Counted from the stretch's first letter, positions 15,884 through 24,361 are shown. The stretch is DNA of 51,607 nucleotides from Yinghuangia elevatio (GCF_040649515.1 NZ_JBEZFP010000058.1:1-51607), one strand, 5' to 3'. The notes: a model not told the origin generated them from the letters alone. Translations and numbers: made by a program.

Positions 15884-16699
15884 TCAGCGCGGGGCCAGTT
15901 CCATGTCCGGCAGCGGATACGGGAACTTCACCGAGACGCCGCCGTCGACGGTGAGCACCTGGCCGGAGACGTAGCGGGCCAGGTCGGAGGCGAGGAAGAG
16001 CAGTGGTCCGGCGATGTCCGCAGGCAGGGCCACGTCCCGTACCGGCGCGTTTTCGGCATTCGCGGCACGGCCGGGTTCGCCGAGGTACGCGGAGACCCGC
16101 GGCGTCCACACGACGCCCGGCGCGACGGCGTTCACCCGGATGCCGGACGGGCCGAGCTCGACGGCCGAGGAGCGGACCAGGGAGATCAACGCCGCCTTCG
16201 CGGCCCCGTACGCCGCATGCATCGGCGCCCCGGTGAGGCCGGAGACCGAGGCCACGAAGGTGAAGGTGCCGCCGCCGTGCCGCGCCATGTGCGCCCCGCC
16301 GAGTTGGAGGGCCAGAACGGCGTGGCGCAGCACGATGTTCTGGTGCCACTCCCAGTCCTCGTCGGTGCAGTCCAGCAACTGCTGGTACTTGCTCATACCG
16401 ATGATGTCGACCACGGCGTGCACGCGTCCCAGGCGCGACTGTGCCTCGTCCCACAGGGCCGTCATGTCGGTCCTCGAACTGGCGTCGCCTGCCCAGGCGG
16501 TCCCACCCACCTCGGCGGCGACGTCGTGGGCCAGGTCCGCGTCCAGGTCGACGGCGAGCACGCGGGCCCCGGCTTGGGCCAGCGCGTGGCAGGCTTGGCG
16601 TCCGATGCCCTGCCCTGCGCCCAGTACGAGGACCCCTTGGCCGTCGAGGCGCAAACGGCCCGGATAGTCCGGGACTTCGGTGTCATCGGTGCGGGACAT
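15884..16699 (-). CDS. Short-chain dehydrogenase/reductase (SDR)
   Basis: The 271-residue protein has the cofactor motif GAGQGIG (27-33) and the catalytic set S151, Y164 and K168 (VASVSGLTG, YGAAK). The C-terminal VSGQVLTVDGG is typical of classical SDRs. ATG 16699 has GGAGAT just upstream. It precedes the BVMO gene in the same orientation and probably supplies the ketone by NAD(P)-dependent alcohol oxidation, or reduces a product. An AT-rich inverted repeat about 215 bp upstream may carry the operon promoter. Confidence 0.9.
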   Translation of the reverse strand: MSRTDDTEVPDYPGRLRLDGQGVLVLGAGQGIGRQACHALAQAGARVLAVDLDADLAHDVAAEVGGTAWAGDASSRTDMTALWDEAQSRLGRVHAVVDIIGMSKYQQLLDCTDEDWEWHQNIVLRHAVLALQLGGAHMARHGGGTFTFVASVSGLTGAPMHAAYGAAKAALISLVRSSAVELGPSGIRVNAVAPGVVWTPRVSAYLGEPGRAANAENAPVRDVALPADIAGPLLFLASDLARYVSGQVLTVDGGVSVKFPYPLPDMELAPR

Positions 16700-17250
16700 G
16701 GATCTCCTCGGAGTGATGGTCGGCGGGCGGCAGTGGAACGGCTTCGGCTTCGGCTGCCACGCGAGCCCGCCCCTCTGCGGAACTCCGACGGAGTTCCGAC
16801 GGCGTTCCGGCGGGGGACGAGGCGCGAGGCCCGGGGGGGGTGACGTGCGGCATCGCAGCCTCGGCAGGCCGAGCCTGGGCGAGACGAAGAGCCGTCGATA
16901 TTGGCATTTTGATATTTCAAATAATCTTTTGAAATCCGAACACTCAGGATTCTGCGCAGGTCGGCACCGCAGTTGCAAGGGGTGGCGCCCTGACCTGCGC
17001 GCGAACGGTCGGCGACGGCCCTCGGCGCCGTGGGCGCGGGGCCGCCTGCGGGCTCTTCATCCGGCCGAAACCGGGCGCTCCGCGGTCGGTGAGCGTACGT
17101 TCGGCGTCAGTTCGTAGGTCGGATCGCGATCGCCCGGTTCTGGAGGCTGACGTAGTTGCGGGCATCTTCCGGGACGGTGGCGTCGTCGTCGTACAGGCCG
17201 CGGCGGCAGACCGGGTCGTGCGAGCCGATGGTGATCGACCAGGGCGGAGG
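16700..17250. other. 551-bp intergenic region upstream of the SDR-BVMO operon
   Basis: No credible gene is seen. The notable content is an AT-rich island at about 16898-16945 inside otherwise GC-rich DNA, carrying an inverted repeat annotated separately. The rest is GC-rich spacer beyond the CAP gene stop. Confidence 0.6.
16914..16935. promoter_or_regulatory. AT-rich inverted repeat ATTTCAAA-N6-TTTGAAAT
   Basis: A perfect 8-6-8 inverted repeat sits in an island of about 45 bp that is mostly A and T. On the minus strand it includes TTGAAA, usable as a -35 for the SDR-BVMO operon 215 bp downstream. It could be a regulator site, but no regulator gene is adjacent. Confidence 0.45.
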
Positions 17251-18216
17251 TCAGTACACCGGGTACCCGAGGAGCAGCGTCCAGTGGGGGACACCGGCGG
17301 CGTCGATGTACACCGCGACGCCGACACGCGTCCAGCGCGGGTCCAGGATGTTCGCCCGGTGTTGCGGGCTGCGCATCCACAGCTGCAGTACAGCCGCGGG
17401 GGTGTCCTGGCCGATGGCCAGGTTGGCGCCGCCGATCCCGGCGAACCGCGGCTGGTCGCCGGAACCTCGCGGCCTGTGGTCCCGATCCCGACCCCGGTCC
17501 CGGTCCCATCGGTCCCGGGGATCAGGACGGGAGTCCTCTGTGTATCTCGGCGGTGGTACGGCCCTGCCCCGACTCACCGCGCCCGCAAGCCGCACCAGTT
17601 CGGCATCCGTCCTGAGGAGTGGGACTCCGGCGGCAGCGCGCTGCTCGTCGACCATGCGCAGCAGGGTGCTCTCGTACGCCGACTCTGCCGGTAGCGGCGC
17701 CGGGGCGTCCCGGACTTGCGAGTAGCCCGGAGGCGGGGTCTCGGCGGGTTGTGCGACGGCGACCTTCGTCGGTTCGGGGCGGCCGGTGGGGCTGTCAGTG
17801 GGACTGTCGGCGGGCGGGGATGCCTGAGCGGTGCGCGGCGCTTCTCCTTGCGGCTGCGGCTGCGGCTGCGGCTGGGGTTGCGGTTGCCGCGGCGGGGCCG
17901 TGGGCGCGGGCGAACCGGCTCGGACGGTCGGCTCATGGGACGCGGGCGCGTCCGATGCCACGGGGGCAGTCGACTGGGACGCGCTGCGCGAAACGGACGC
18001 CGGAGTGAACACACCCCTGGCAGGTGCCGGTTCGGCGGCCGTGTGCTGTGGTGCGGTCACCTGCTCGACGACCGCGACACTGACACCCATGGCCAGCACG
18101 CTCACGCTCGCGGCGCATGCCACACTCCGGCGCGCGCCGAGCGGTGCCGCTCCGGTTTGCGGCCACGCCGGACGCCGATGACGCCCGGCTGTGCCACGAC
18201 GGCCGTGCTCTCCCAT
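17251..18216 (-). CDS. Secreted or membrane-anchored CAP (SCP/PR-1) domain protein
   Basis: The 321-residue protein starts at ATG 18216 with AGGAAGGAC upstream. After a basic head, residues about 38-58 form a hydrophobic signal or anchor segment. A Pro/Gln/Ser-rich linker with a (PQ)n run follows, then a CAP domain from about residue 195. The second half is classical: GANLAIGQDTPAAVLQLW, SPQHRANILDP and HWTLLLGYPVY. The first CAP histidine motif (A..H...M) is missing: its place holds LAGAVSRGRAV followed by an Arg/Asp-rich insert. The CAP fold is likely, but the usual metal-binding cavity may be lost. It is the last of three envelope-related genes. Confidence 0.82.
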   Translation of the reverse strand: MGEHGRRGTAGRHRRPAWPQTGAAPLGARRSVACAASVSVLAMGVSVAVVEQVTAPQHTAAEPAPARGVFTPASVSRSASQSTAPVASDAPASHEPTVRAGSPAPTAPPRQPQPQPQPQPQPQGEAPRTAQASPPADSPTDSPTGRPEPTKVAVAQPAETPPPGYSQVRDAPAPLPAESAYESTLLRMVDEQRAAAGVPLLRTDAELVRLAGAVSRGRAVPPPRYTEDSRPDPRDRWDRDRGRDRDHRPRGSGDQPRFAGIGGANLAIGQDTPAAVLQLWMRSPQHRANILDPRWTRVGVAVYIDAAGVPHWTLLLGYPVY

Positions 18217-18252
18217 GTTCGGTCCTTCCTGAGGTCTCAAGTGCCGTCCGCC

Positions 18253-18273
18253 ACACGTGTCTTCGACACGTGT
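18253..18273. promoter_or_regulatory. Perfect 9-3-9 inverted repeat ACACGTGTC-TTC-GACACGTGT
   Basis: It lies between the PAS sensor stop (18303) and the CAP gene start (18216). It could end transcription of the sensor gene or act as an operator for the CAP gene. The core GACACGTGTC recurs at 25586-25595. Confidence 0.55.
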
Positions 18274-18302
18274 CAGGCTCGCGGCCGGTTGACGGCCGCC
18301 GC

Positions 18303-19841
18303 CTACCCGTCGTTGACAGGTGCCCCGGGTGAGGGCGTACCGGCTTCCAGGACGCAGGCGACGCGCGGAACCGCGGCCGGCTTTCGGTGCCGACGGTGTG
18401 GCGGCCCGGTGTCCACGACGGTGCCCGGCACGGTGATCGTGGGCGGGTTCCAAGGGCTGCTTCGCTGCGAGTCGCGGGTGTTGCGGGTGTTGCGGGTGTC
18501 CTGGCTACCCCGGCTGTCCAGGGCGTCGGGCGAGTCGCGGACGCCGCGAAGGCTTCCGTCGCGATCGTCGGCGTCCTCTCCTCGCCGGGACGACCACGAG
18601 ACGGGCCGGGCCTGGGCGGTTGCGCTGTTCGCGGCGCGAGACGCGTGCGGTCGCCGAAGGGCGGAGTCGGCTGCCGGATGCGCCAAGTCGTCGGCCGGTC
18701 GGAGCAGCAGCCGGTCGGCCAGCGTCGTGGCGCGCCCGCACTCCTCGGCGAGTTGCCGCAGTATGCGGTTGGCCTCGGGCCACAGCACCCCCGCCGGGTC
18801 TTCGGCGAGACGCGTCAGGACCTGCGCCATCTGGCTGAGCGGGGCGCGTAGTTCGTGATCGAGGACGGCGGCGAGCCGGTCGCGTCGCGCCGCGGCGGCG
18901 TACGCCGCGGACTGCTCGGTGAAGGCCACGATCGCGCCGACGACACGGCCTTCGTCCGTCACCGGCACGGTGCTGAGCTCGACCGGGTGCCACGTGTCGT
19001 CTCTGCCCCAGAGAACGGCCCCTGTGTTGTGGTGGCTGCGTCCTGACCGCAGGGTGTCGGACAGCGTCGACTCGTCTGGCGGGAGGGACTTGCCGTCCGC
19101 GGCGGAGTGCATTGCCAGAGACAGGAGTTCGCGTCCGTACAGCTCGCCCGCCGACCGTCCGAGCAAGCGCGCTGCCGCCGGGTTGGCGAGCATGATCCGG
19201 CCGAACGCGTCCACGGCGACGATGCCTTCGGAGACGGCGTACAAGATCAACTCGGTCTGCCGCTGGACACGTTGGCATGCGCGCTCCGCGGCGAGCCGCA
19301 ACGTCAGATCGGTGATGGTGACCATCAGGAAGCCGCGGTCTTCGTGGACCGGGCCGGGTGCGGCGTACGTTGCTGCCGGAACCGCGGAGGACGCCGGTTC
19401 GTGGTCCACATCCGCCCGGCGCACCACCCGGATTGCGACTTCGGCCGTGAACTCGAAGCCGTCCGTGCACCGGACGGCCATGGGTATCGGCTGGTCGTCC
19501 TGACCGTCGTTCTGTCTGTTGTTCTGCCGGTCGTCGCCGGCTGTGCCATCGGGAGTGCGGGCGAGGTCGAACTGCGGGAGGACGTCGAGAACTCCGCGTC
19601 CCAGCAGGTGAGTTGTCGGCGCCTGGAGAACTTCGACGGCGGCTGTGTTGGTGCCGACGATGGTGCCGTTGACGTCCACAAGCAGGACCGGCTGGGGAAT
19701 CGCGTCGACGACGCGCGGCAGCTGTACGGCGCGACGGGCGGGCGCATCGCCCGCCACGGCTGGGACGGGCTCGGTGGTAGGCGACGGCACCGACCCGGGC
19801 GGGACGTACGGCTGTCTGAGGGCAAGTTCTGTGTAGTTCAC
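18303..19841 (-). CDS. PAS-PAS sensor protein with DHp helix but no kinase ATPase domain
   Basis: From the provisional GTG 19841 the protein has 512 residues. PAS domain 1 spans about 43-180 (VVDAIPQPVLLVDVNGTIVGTN) and PAS domain 2 about 195-310 (AVSEGIVAVDAFGRIMLAN). Residues 320-385 form a histidine-kinase dimerisation helix with the H-box LDHELRAPLSQM (H329). The N, G1, F and G2 boxes of an ATPase domain are absent; the last 130 residues are low-complexity with RNTRNTRD repeats. It may be phosphorylated by another kinase or act as a decoy. No response regulator is adjacent. The start codon is uncertain because no good ribosome binding site is seen. Confidence 0.78.
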   Translation of the reverse strand: MNYTELALRQPYVPPGSVPSPTTEPVPAVAGDAPARRAVQLPRVVDAIPQPVLLVDVNGTIVGTNTAAVEVLQAPTTHLLGRGVLDVLPQFDLARTPDGTAGDDRQNNRQNDGQDDQPIPMAVRCTDGFEFTAEVAIRVVRRADVDHEPASSAVPAATYAAPGPVHEDRGFLMVTITDLTLRLAAERACQRVQRQTELILYAVSEGIVAVDAFGRIMLANPAAARLLGRSAGELYGRELLSLAMHSAADGKSLPPDESTLSDTLRSGRSHHNTGAVLWGRDDTWHPVELSTVPVTDEGRVVGAIVAFTEQSAAYAAAARRDRLAAVLDHELRAPLSQMAQVLTRLAEDPAGVLWPEANRILRQLAEECGRATTLADRLLLRPADDLAHPAADSALRRPHASRAANSATAQARPVSWSSRRGEDADDRDGSLRGVRDSPDALDSRGSQDTRNTRNTRDSQRSSPWNPPTITVPGTVVDTGPPHRRHRKPAAVPRVACVLEAGTPSPGAPVNDG

Positions 19842-19914
19842 GGTGACGCCAATCTCGGAGTCGGAGGCGAGGTCGGTGCCGGATGCGTGGTGCCGTGAGC
19901 GGGACGGGACGGGA

Positions 19915-19944
19915 CGGGCGGGGCGGCCTCGGCCGCCCCGCCCG
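19915..19944 (-). terminator. Strong GC hairpin after the sortase-anchored protein gene
   Basis: A perfect 14-bp stem (19915-19928 with 19931-19944) closes on a 2-base spacer, 29 bp past the stop codon of the anchored protein gene. There is no U-tract, as is common in high-GC actinobacteria. Confidence 0.7.
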
Positions 19945-19972
19945 GTTGCTCGTCGTCGGCATCGCCGGGCTG

Positions 19973-21331
19973 TCACGCCCGGCGGCGCCGCCGGGCGATT
20001 GCGAGGACAGCCGCGCCGCCTACGAGTACGGCTGCCGCGGCGACGGCGAGCACGGTCGTGTCCGACCCGCCGGTCTCGGCCAGCGACGAGCCGTCTCCCG
20101 GTGCGCCTGGTGCGCCCGACGCCGGCGGTACGGTGCCGGGGGGCTGCGTGGACGGTGTCGGGAGTCCGGGAGAGCTGGGCGGGTTCGGGTGGGCGGGCTG
20201 TGGGGGCGTACCCGGTCGGGCAGGCGTACCCGGCTGACCGGGTTGCGGGAGCGGCGTGGTCGGAGGGAGGGGGCCGGGCTTCGGCCGGCAGGCGAACGCG
20301 GGCCTGCCGTTCCAGGGGTAGTTGTGGCTTTCGTTGCCGGTCCCGTGCATTTTCACGTTCCCGCCGACGTACAGACGCCCGTTGGTACTCGCCGTCAGGT
20401 CCACCGAAGCGTGCGGGGCGAGGATCGACCCGATGAAGTTGCCGCCGCCCGACAGGGTCAGCGACGTGCTCTCGCGGAAGTTGTACAGGATCCGCGACGC
20501 GGCCGGACCGTATTCGGGGGAAGAATAAGTGTCGACACGGTTGCCGTTGAATTCCACGGAAAGCGGTGAAATGGAGACGGCCCGGTTGCCGGTCACATTT
20601 ATCAGGACCGAGGAATTTGCCGGAACATCCTCGAAAGCGAACGTCGACGTACCGTCCAGCTCCGCCGCGGATGTCGAGAAAACCTGGATGTTTCCGATGC
20701 TCGCAGCGGTGCTCTTGAACGTCACCGATGTGCCGGTGCGTACCGCGGTCCCGGTCGGTTCGAGCGCGCCGAGGGACGCGGACTCGGTGCGCAGCGTCCC
20801 GTCGAAGCCGCCATGCGGATCGATCGCCTTGGCGGCCCCCATGCGCGAGGGACTGGCGCCGCCATTGGTCACCAGCTCACCGGCTGCGTCCAAGGAACCG
20901 CCCACCTGCACGGAACCCCCGTACCCAGGGCCCGCCGTCAGACCCGAACCGACGTCGAGTCTCGTTCCCTCGGCGATCGACAGGTCGCCACCGACAGCGA
21001 GCATCACGCTGCCGGAGGTCGGCAAAATGCCCGAACCGGCGCCCACCCGGCCGACGTTGAAAACCCCGGCGGGACTCTTCGCGAAGGTGGCCCGCCCGTT
21101 CACCACAAGGAGTCCCTCGGCCTCCGCGGCCCCGCCGTCCACCGTGTAGTCGCCGCCCGCATAAAGCGCCACATTGTTGTCCGTGAAACGCGGAGAATGC
21201 CCGATCCCCGGCATATTATCGATGGTCGGACAGGACGCCGAACGGCCGTCCGCCTTCTCCGCATAACCAGGTCCTGCGCCGACCAGGCCGAGAGCGGCGG
21301 CGGTGGCGAGCACGACGCCCGGTCGCGTCAT
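19973..21331 (-). CDS. Choice-of-anchor-A family surface protein with LAETG sortase signal
   Basis: The 452-residue protein has a signal peptide (VVLATAAALGLVGAGPGYA), a beta-rich choice-of-anchor A domain (about 35-345: NVALYAGGDYTVDGG, GGNFIGSILAPHASVDL, GRLYVGGNVKMHGTG), a Pro-rich wall-spanning linker, and a C-terminal sorting signal LAETG plus hydrophobic helix and RRRRRA tail. LAxTG is the motif used by class E sortases in high-GC actinobacteria, so it should be covalently wall-anchored. ATG 21331 is preferred; GTG 21352 is in frame. It probably shares regulation with the PAS sensor and CAP protein downstream. Its ligand is unknown. Confidence 0.88.
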   Translation of the reverse strand: MTRPGVVLATAAALGLVGAGPGYAEKADGRSASCPTIDNMPGIGHSPRFTDNNVALYAGGDYTVDGGAAEAEGLLVVNGRATFAKSPAGVFNVGRVGAGSGILPTSGSVMLAVGGDLSIAEGTRLDVGSGLTAGPGYGGSVQVGGSLDAAGELVTNGGASPSRMGAAKAIDPHGGFDGTLRTESASLGALEPTGTAVRTGTSVTFKSTAASIGNIQVFSTSAAELDGTSTFAFEDVPANSSVLINVTGNRAVSISPLSVEFNGNRVDTYSSPEYGPAASRILYNFRESTSLTLSGGGNFIGSILAPHASVDLTASTNGRLYVGGNVKMHGTGNESHNYPWNGRPAFACRPKPGPLPPTTPLPQPGQPGTPARPGTPPQPAHPNPPSSPGLPTPSTQPPGTVPPASGAPGAPGDGSSLAETGGSDTTVLAVAAAAVLVGGAAVLAIARRRRRA

Positions 21332-21352
21332 TATTATTCCGTTGATTCCCAC

Positions 21353-21798
21353 AGTGCGGAAGATTAGCAGCGCGTCCGGCAGGACGACTTATCGAATCCC
21401 GGACGCATGATTAATATTGGCCTAGCGGCAACTTAAGGGACACTCAAGGAATCCGCGCTCCGTGCGGGAATCGTCCCGCAAGCAGACTCCGACACCCCAA
21501 ACCCGATCCCCCCGGCGACCGAGGGCACGGCCCCAGGCCGCCCGGACGAGGCTCAGTCGGGCCGTGCCTGCGCTCACCGTCGCCGCTTTTCTCCAAGCCT
21601 TTCTGGAGGCTCCTCAATACGTTGTGGAGCGCCGAGTTCCGCCGACGGGGCCAAGCCCGTTCCACCGAACGGCGGGGCAGAGGCGGGTAGTTCGCGCGAC
21701 CGGGCGCTTGGCTGCGCACGGCTGGGCCGACCACCTGACACATCGGCCGACTGTGCCGAACAACCTTGCCGCCACGACCGATTCGACAGACCGGAGAT
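21353..21798. other. Divergent 446-bp intergenic region
   Basis: An AT-rich block at about 21385-21445 (with ATTAATATT and CTTAAG) probably carries the promoter of the wall-anchored protein gene. A small hairpin pairs AGCCT (21596-21600) with AGGCT (21607-21611). No gene is seen. Confidence 0.5.
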
Positions 21799-22152
21799 AT
21801 GACGCCCGTGACGATTCGACCGAAGTTCCGGACCGGGACCGCCGCCGCTGCGCTCCTGGCGGCCCTGTCCCTGACGTGGATCGCGCCGTCCGCCCAGGCA
21901 GACGCCCCCGCCGCTTCCGCTGCCTTCGTCCCGTCCGGTTCGGATTGCGGATGGCACACGGAACGGTTTGGCGTCTACGAAGAGGCCCACTACCGGCACT
22001 GCACGAACGAGCCGTACTCGGTGCGGATCACCATCCTCTACGGCAACGGAACCAACGGCGGCACCTGCGTCAATCCCAACGTCGACCTCGTCCTCGGGCC
22101 CTACGGACCGTTCGGCGTGATCTACGCCTACTACAACGGCAGTCTGTGCTGA
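21799..22152 (+). CDS. Small secreted four-cysteine protein, DUF6355-like
   Basis: The 117-residue protein has a signal peptide (GTAAAALLAALSLTWIAPSAQA) and a short mature domain with four cysteines: DCGW, RHCTNEP, GGTCVNP and the terminal SLC. The spacing and the YxHCTN and AYYNGSLC segments resemble DUF6355 proteins, often found near natural-product genes, but no such cluster is present here. Start choice is uncertain: GGAG at 21793-21796 is too close to ATG 21799, and GTG 21808 (spacing 11) may be used. Two disulfides are expected. Function unknown. Confidence 0.7.
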   Translation: MTPVTIRPKFRTGTAAAALLAALSLTWIAPSAQADAPAASAAFVPSGSDCGWHTERFGVYEEAHYRHCTNEPYSVRITILYGNGTNGGTCVNPNVDLVLGPYGPFGVIYAYYNGSLC

Positions 22153-22220
22153 CGACCTGATGGTCACCTGCACAGCGCGCACCGCTCCCGCGAACTGCGG
22201 GTGCCGTCGCCGACTGGCGT

Positions 22221-22260
22221 GACCGTGGTCGGCCGGTCGGTCGGCCGGCTGCCCACGGTC
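22221..22260. terminator. Bidirectional terminator hairpin between convergent genes
   Basis: GACCGTGG (22221-22228) pairs with CCACGGTC (22253-22260), and an inner stem pairs GGCCG (22231-22235) with CGGCC (22242-22246). It overlaps the stop of the methyltransferase gene and lies 68 bp past the DUF6355-like gene. Confidence 0.6.
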
Positions 22261-23209
22261 ATCCGGGCGTGCTCTCCCGGACGTACAGTTCCACCGGGTT
22301 GGATCCCGCCGGGTCCGGGGTGCGCGGGGGGACGCGGTGCAGCCCGGCGGCGCGCATGGTGGCCCTGACCGGGCCGCCGTCGATGTACTTGTCGTGGATT
22401 TCCAGGACGATGCGGTCCACGCGCCGCATCCACGGCTGGGGTTCGGCGAAGATGTCGGCCTCGCTGCCCTCGACGTCGACCTTGAGCAGGTCGACGTGGT
22501 CGATGCCGTGGTCGTCCAACAGCTTCTCGACGGTGGTCGCGGCCACCGTCCGGTCCGGTCGGGCGAGGAGGTTCTCCAGCCGGTGGGGGCGGGTGCGGCG
22601 CAGTTCGTGCACCGCGGGCACCGCGGTGCAGGTGTCCCAGAACGCGCTGACCGCGAACTCCAGGTCGCCTTCCCGGCCGCTGACCGCGCGCTCGTCGATG
22701 TCCCAGGTCGTGCCGGACAGTTCGGCGTTGCGGCGTAGCACCGCGCGGCTCTCCGCGATGGGTTCGACGGTGAGCAGGCGGCGCGGGCGGTAGCGGGCGG
22801 TCAGGTAGGCGGCCGCAAGCCCGGTGTTGCCCCCGAGGTCGACGATCGTGTCCAGGGTGCCGATGTCGCGGGGCAGCGCGTACGCGGCGTGCAGTTCGTA
22901 GAAGCGGCGCAGGAAGATCTGCCACAGGATCAGCAGGTCGCTCTGGTTCTTGCGTACGCATACGCGCACGCGGTCGCGCGGTGTGGCGAACGTGAACCGG
23001 ACCAGTCCGTCGTCGTCCAGCGGACGTCCGGCCGCGCCGAGCAGGCGGCGGGCCATCCAGTACGGCGCCCGCACCCGGCTGGTGCCGGTCCCGAGCCGGG
23101 CGGCGGTACCCATGTCCCGCAGCGCCCCGACGGCTTCGCGCGTCAGCACGCGTGGCCAGCCGACGGCGAAGGCGCGGTCGGCATCTGAACGGAGATAGGC
23201 AAGCGGCAT
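22259..23209 (-). CDS. FkbM-family SAM-dependent methyltransferase
   Basis: The 316-residue protein has the SAM-binding motif TIVDLGGNTGLAAAYL (about 122-137), TVEPIAESRAVLRRN, and the FkbM hallmark HVDLLKVDVEGSEADIF followed by VLEIHDKY. FkbM enzymes O-methylate small molecules or sugars. About 100 residues precede the SAM domain, somewhat longer than the minimal family. ATG 23209 begins MPLAYLRSD. It stands alone, in the same direction as the YjbR-like gene upstream but 191 bp away. No acceptor can be inferred from the neighbours. Confidence 0.87.
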   Translation of the reverse strand: MPLAYLRSDADRAFAVGWPRVLTREAVGALRDMGTAARLGTGTSRVRAPYWMARRLLGAAGRPLDDDGLVRFTFATPRDRVRVCVRKNQSDLLILWQIFLRRFYELHAAYALPRDIGTLDTIVDLGGNTGLAAAYLTARYRPRRLLTVEPIAESRAVLRRNAELSGTTWDIDERAVSGREGDLEFAVSAFWDTCTAVPAVHELRRTRPHRLENLLARPDRTVAATTVEKLLDDHGIDHVDLLKVDVEGSEADIFAEPQPWMRRVDRIVLEIHDKYIDGGPVRATMRAAGLHRVPPRTPDPAGSNPVELYVRESTPG

Positions 23210-23400
23210 CGGCACCAACCCCTCGCAGCGAACCGACCGGGACAACAAACTATCGAGTTGCCAACGGTGGGATGCGGGGACACACCGGGCGTTCCCCGGC
23301 TTCACCCACTCGCCCCACCCAGACCGGCGGCCGCGGCCGGGCGGCGCCGACCGCGGCAGTGTGTGAGCGTGGGGGATGTCGGGCCCAGGTCCGTGCGCGC

Positions 23401-23760
23401 TCAGCCCGGGCCGTCGGGGTGGGCGAGGTCGTAGGCGCGGGAGAGCTTGGCGGGGACGACCATGCGCCAAGCCTCGACGACCAGTTCTCGGGCCTCGGTC
23501 GGCTCCAGCGCCGCCAGTACCGCGTGCACCCAGTTGAAGCGCATGTCGGACGCCGACGGCAACTGGAACTTGTGCGGGGCGCCCGCGACGAGGTCGGCCC
23601 GCTCCTCCTTGGGGAACGCGAAGCCCATCACCGTCTCGTCGAGGGAGAAGGCCACGTAGACGATCTGTCCGACGCGGAACTTCAGCCTGCCGCGTACGTA
23701 CACCGGGTACGAGCGCTCCAGCTCGGTGCCCAGCGCCTGGACGTCCTCGGTCACCGCCAT
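23401..23760 (-). CDS. MmcQ/YjbR-like protein
   Basis: The 119-residue protein fits the YjbR (CyaY-like fold) family: SYPVYVRGRLKFRVGQIVYVAFS, MGFAFPKEERADLV, MRFNWVHAVLAAL and ELVVEAWRMVVPAKL. Family members are called DNA-binding from their structure, but a real role is not settled. Full length, ATG 23760. An inverted repeat about 90-130 bp upstream (23850 and 23881) may be regulatory. Confidence 0.8.
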   Translation of the reverse strand: MAVTEDVQALGTELERSYPVYVRGRLKFRVGQIVYVAFSLDETVMGFAFPKEERADLVAGAPHKFQLPSASDMRFNWVHAVLAALEPTEARELVVEAWRMVVPAKLSRAYDLAHPDGPG

Positions 23761-23849
23761 GCTCGGCACCCCTTGGGTCACGGGCGGGACGGGTCGGCTT
23801 GTCCGTACGTCATCGGTGCGCCGTCCAGTACCCGCATCGCCTGCTCGGT

Positions 23850-23890
23850 CCTTGTACACAGCCATCCTCTCCGCAAACACGTGCACAAGG
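23850..23890. promoter_or_regulatory. Spaced inverted repeat CCTTGTACAC-N21-GTGCACAAGG
   Basis: The two 10-bp arms match at 9 of 10 positions. The site lies upstream of the YjbR-like gene and downstream of the MmyB-like remnant. Its meaning is uncertain. Confidence 0.3.
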
Positions 23891-23934
23891 TGGACTGCGG
23901 CGGCCGCACGGACTCATCGGCCCCCACGAGCGCG

Positions 23935-24348
23935 TTAGTGGCGGGCGTTGTCGTCCGCGGCGCGCATGCGGAGTAGTTGGAGGGCGTGGTGGGACGGACT
24001 GTCCGGGGCGGCGCTGTGCATCATCAGGACGTGGCCGGAGCCGTCGGCGAGGGCGACGTTCTCCTGTTCCAGTTCGAGGTCGCCGACTTCAGGGTGCCGG
24101 AGGCGGCGCGTGCCGTAGCCGTGAGACGCGACCGGATGGCCCGCCCACAGTTCGGCGAATCGGTCGCTGCGTACCGCGAGGTCGCCGACGAGGGCCGACA
24201 GGCCCGGGTCGCCGGGGTGTTCGCCGGTCGCGATGCGCAGCGTCGCGACCGCGCACGAGGCGATCCTGTCGAGGTCCCGGTGCAGCGCGCGGTAGTGCTC
24301 GTCGAGGAACAGCATCGAGACGAGATGCGGCCGGTCCGCCTCGCGATC
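23935..24348 (-). pseudogene. MmyB-like (MLTR) regulator, C-terminal ligand domain only
   Basis: From about 24348 down to the TAA at 23935 the frame encodes the complete C-terminal domain of MmyB-like regulators: SMLFLDEHYRALHRDLD, LRIATGEHPGDPGLSALVGDLAVRSDRF, HPVASHGYGTRRLRHPEVGDLELEQE, and SPSHHALQLLRM. The N-terminal helix-turn-helix (about 110 residues) is absent. Upstream of the break the same frame continues only as antisense of an SDR fragment. The remnant therefore cannot bind DNA in the usual way. It faces, tail outward, the SDR remnant at 24362, as expected if one deletion removed the 5' ends of two divergent genes. Confidence 0.8.
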
Positions 24349-24361
24349 CGGCGCCGACGGC

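Noticed and set aside
21799..22152. RiPP precursor peptide or bacteriocin
   Set aside because: It has an ordinary Sec signal peptide and a conserved four-cysteine mature domain, and no modification or immunity genes lie beside it.
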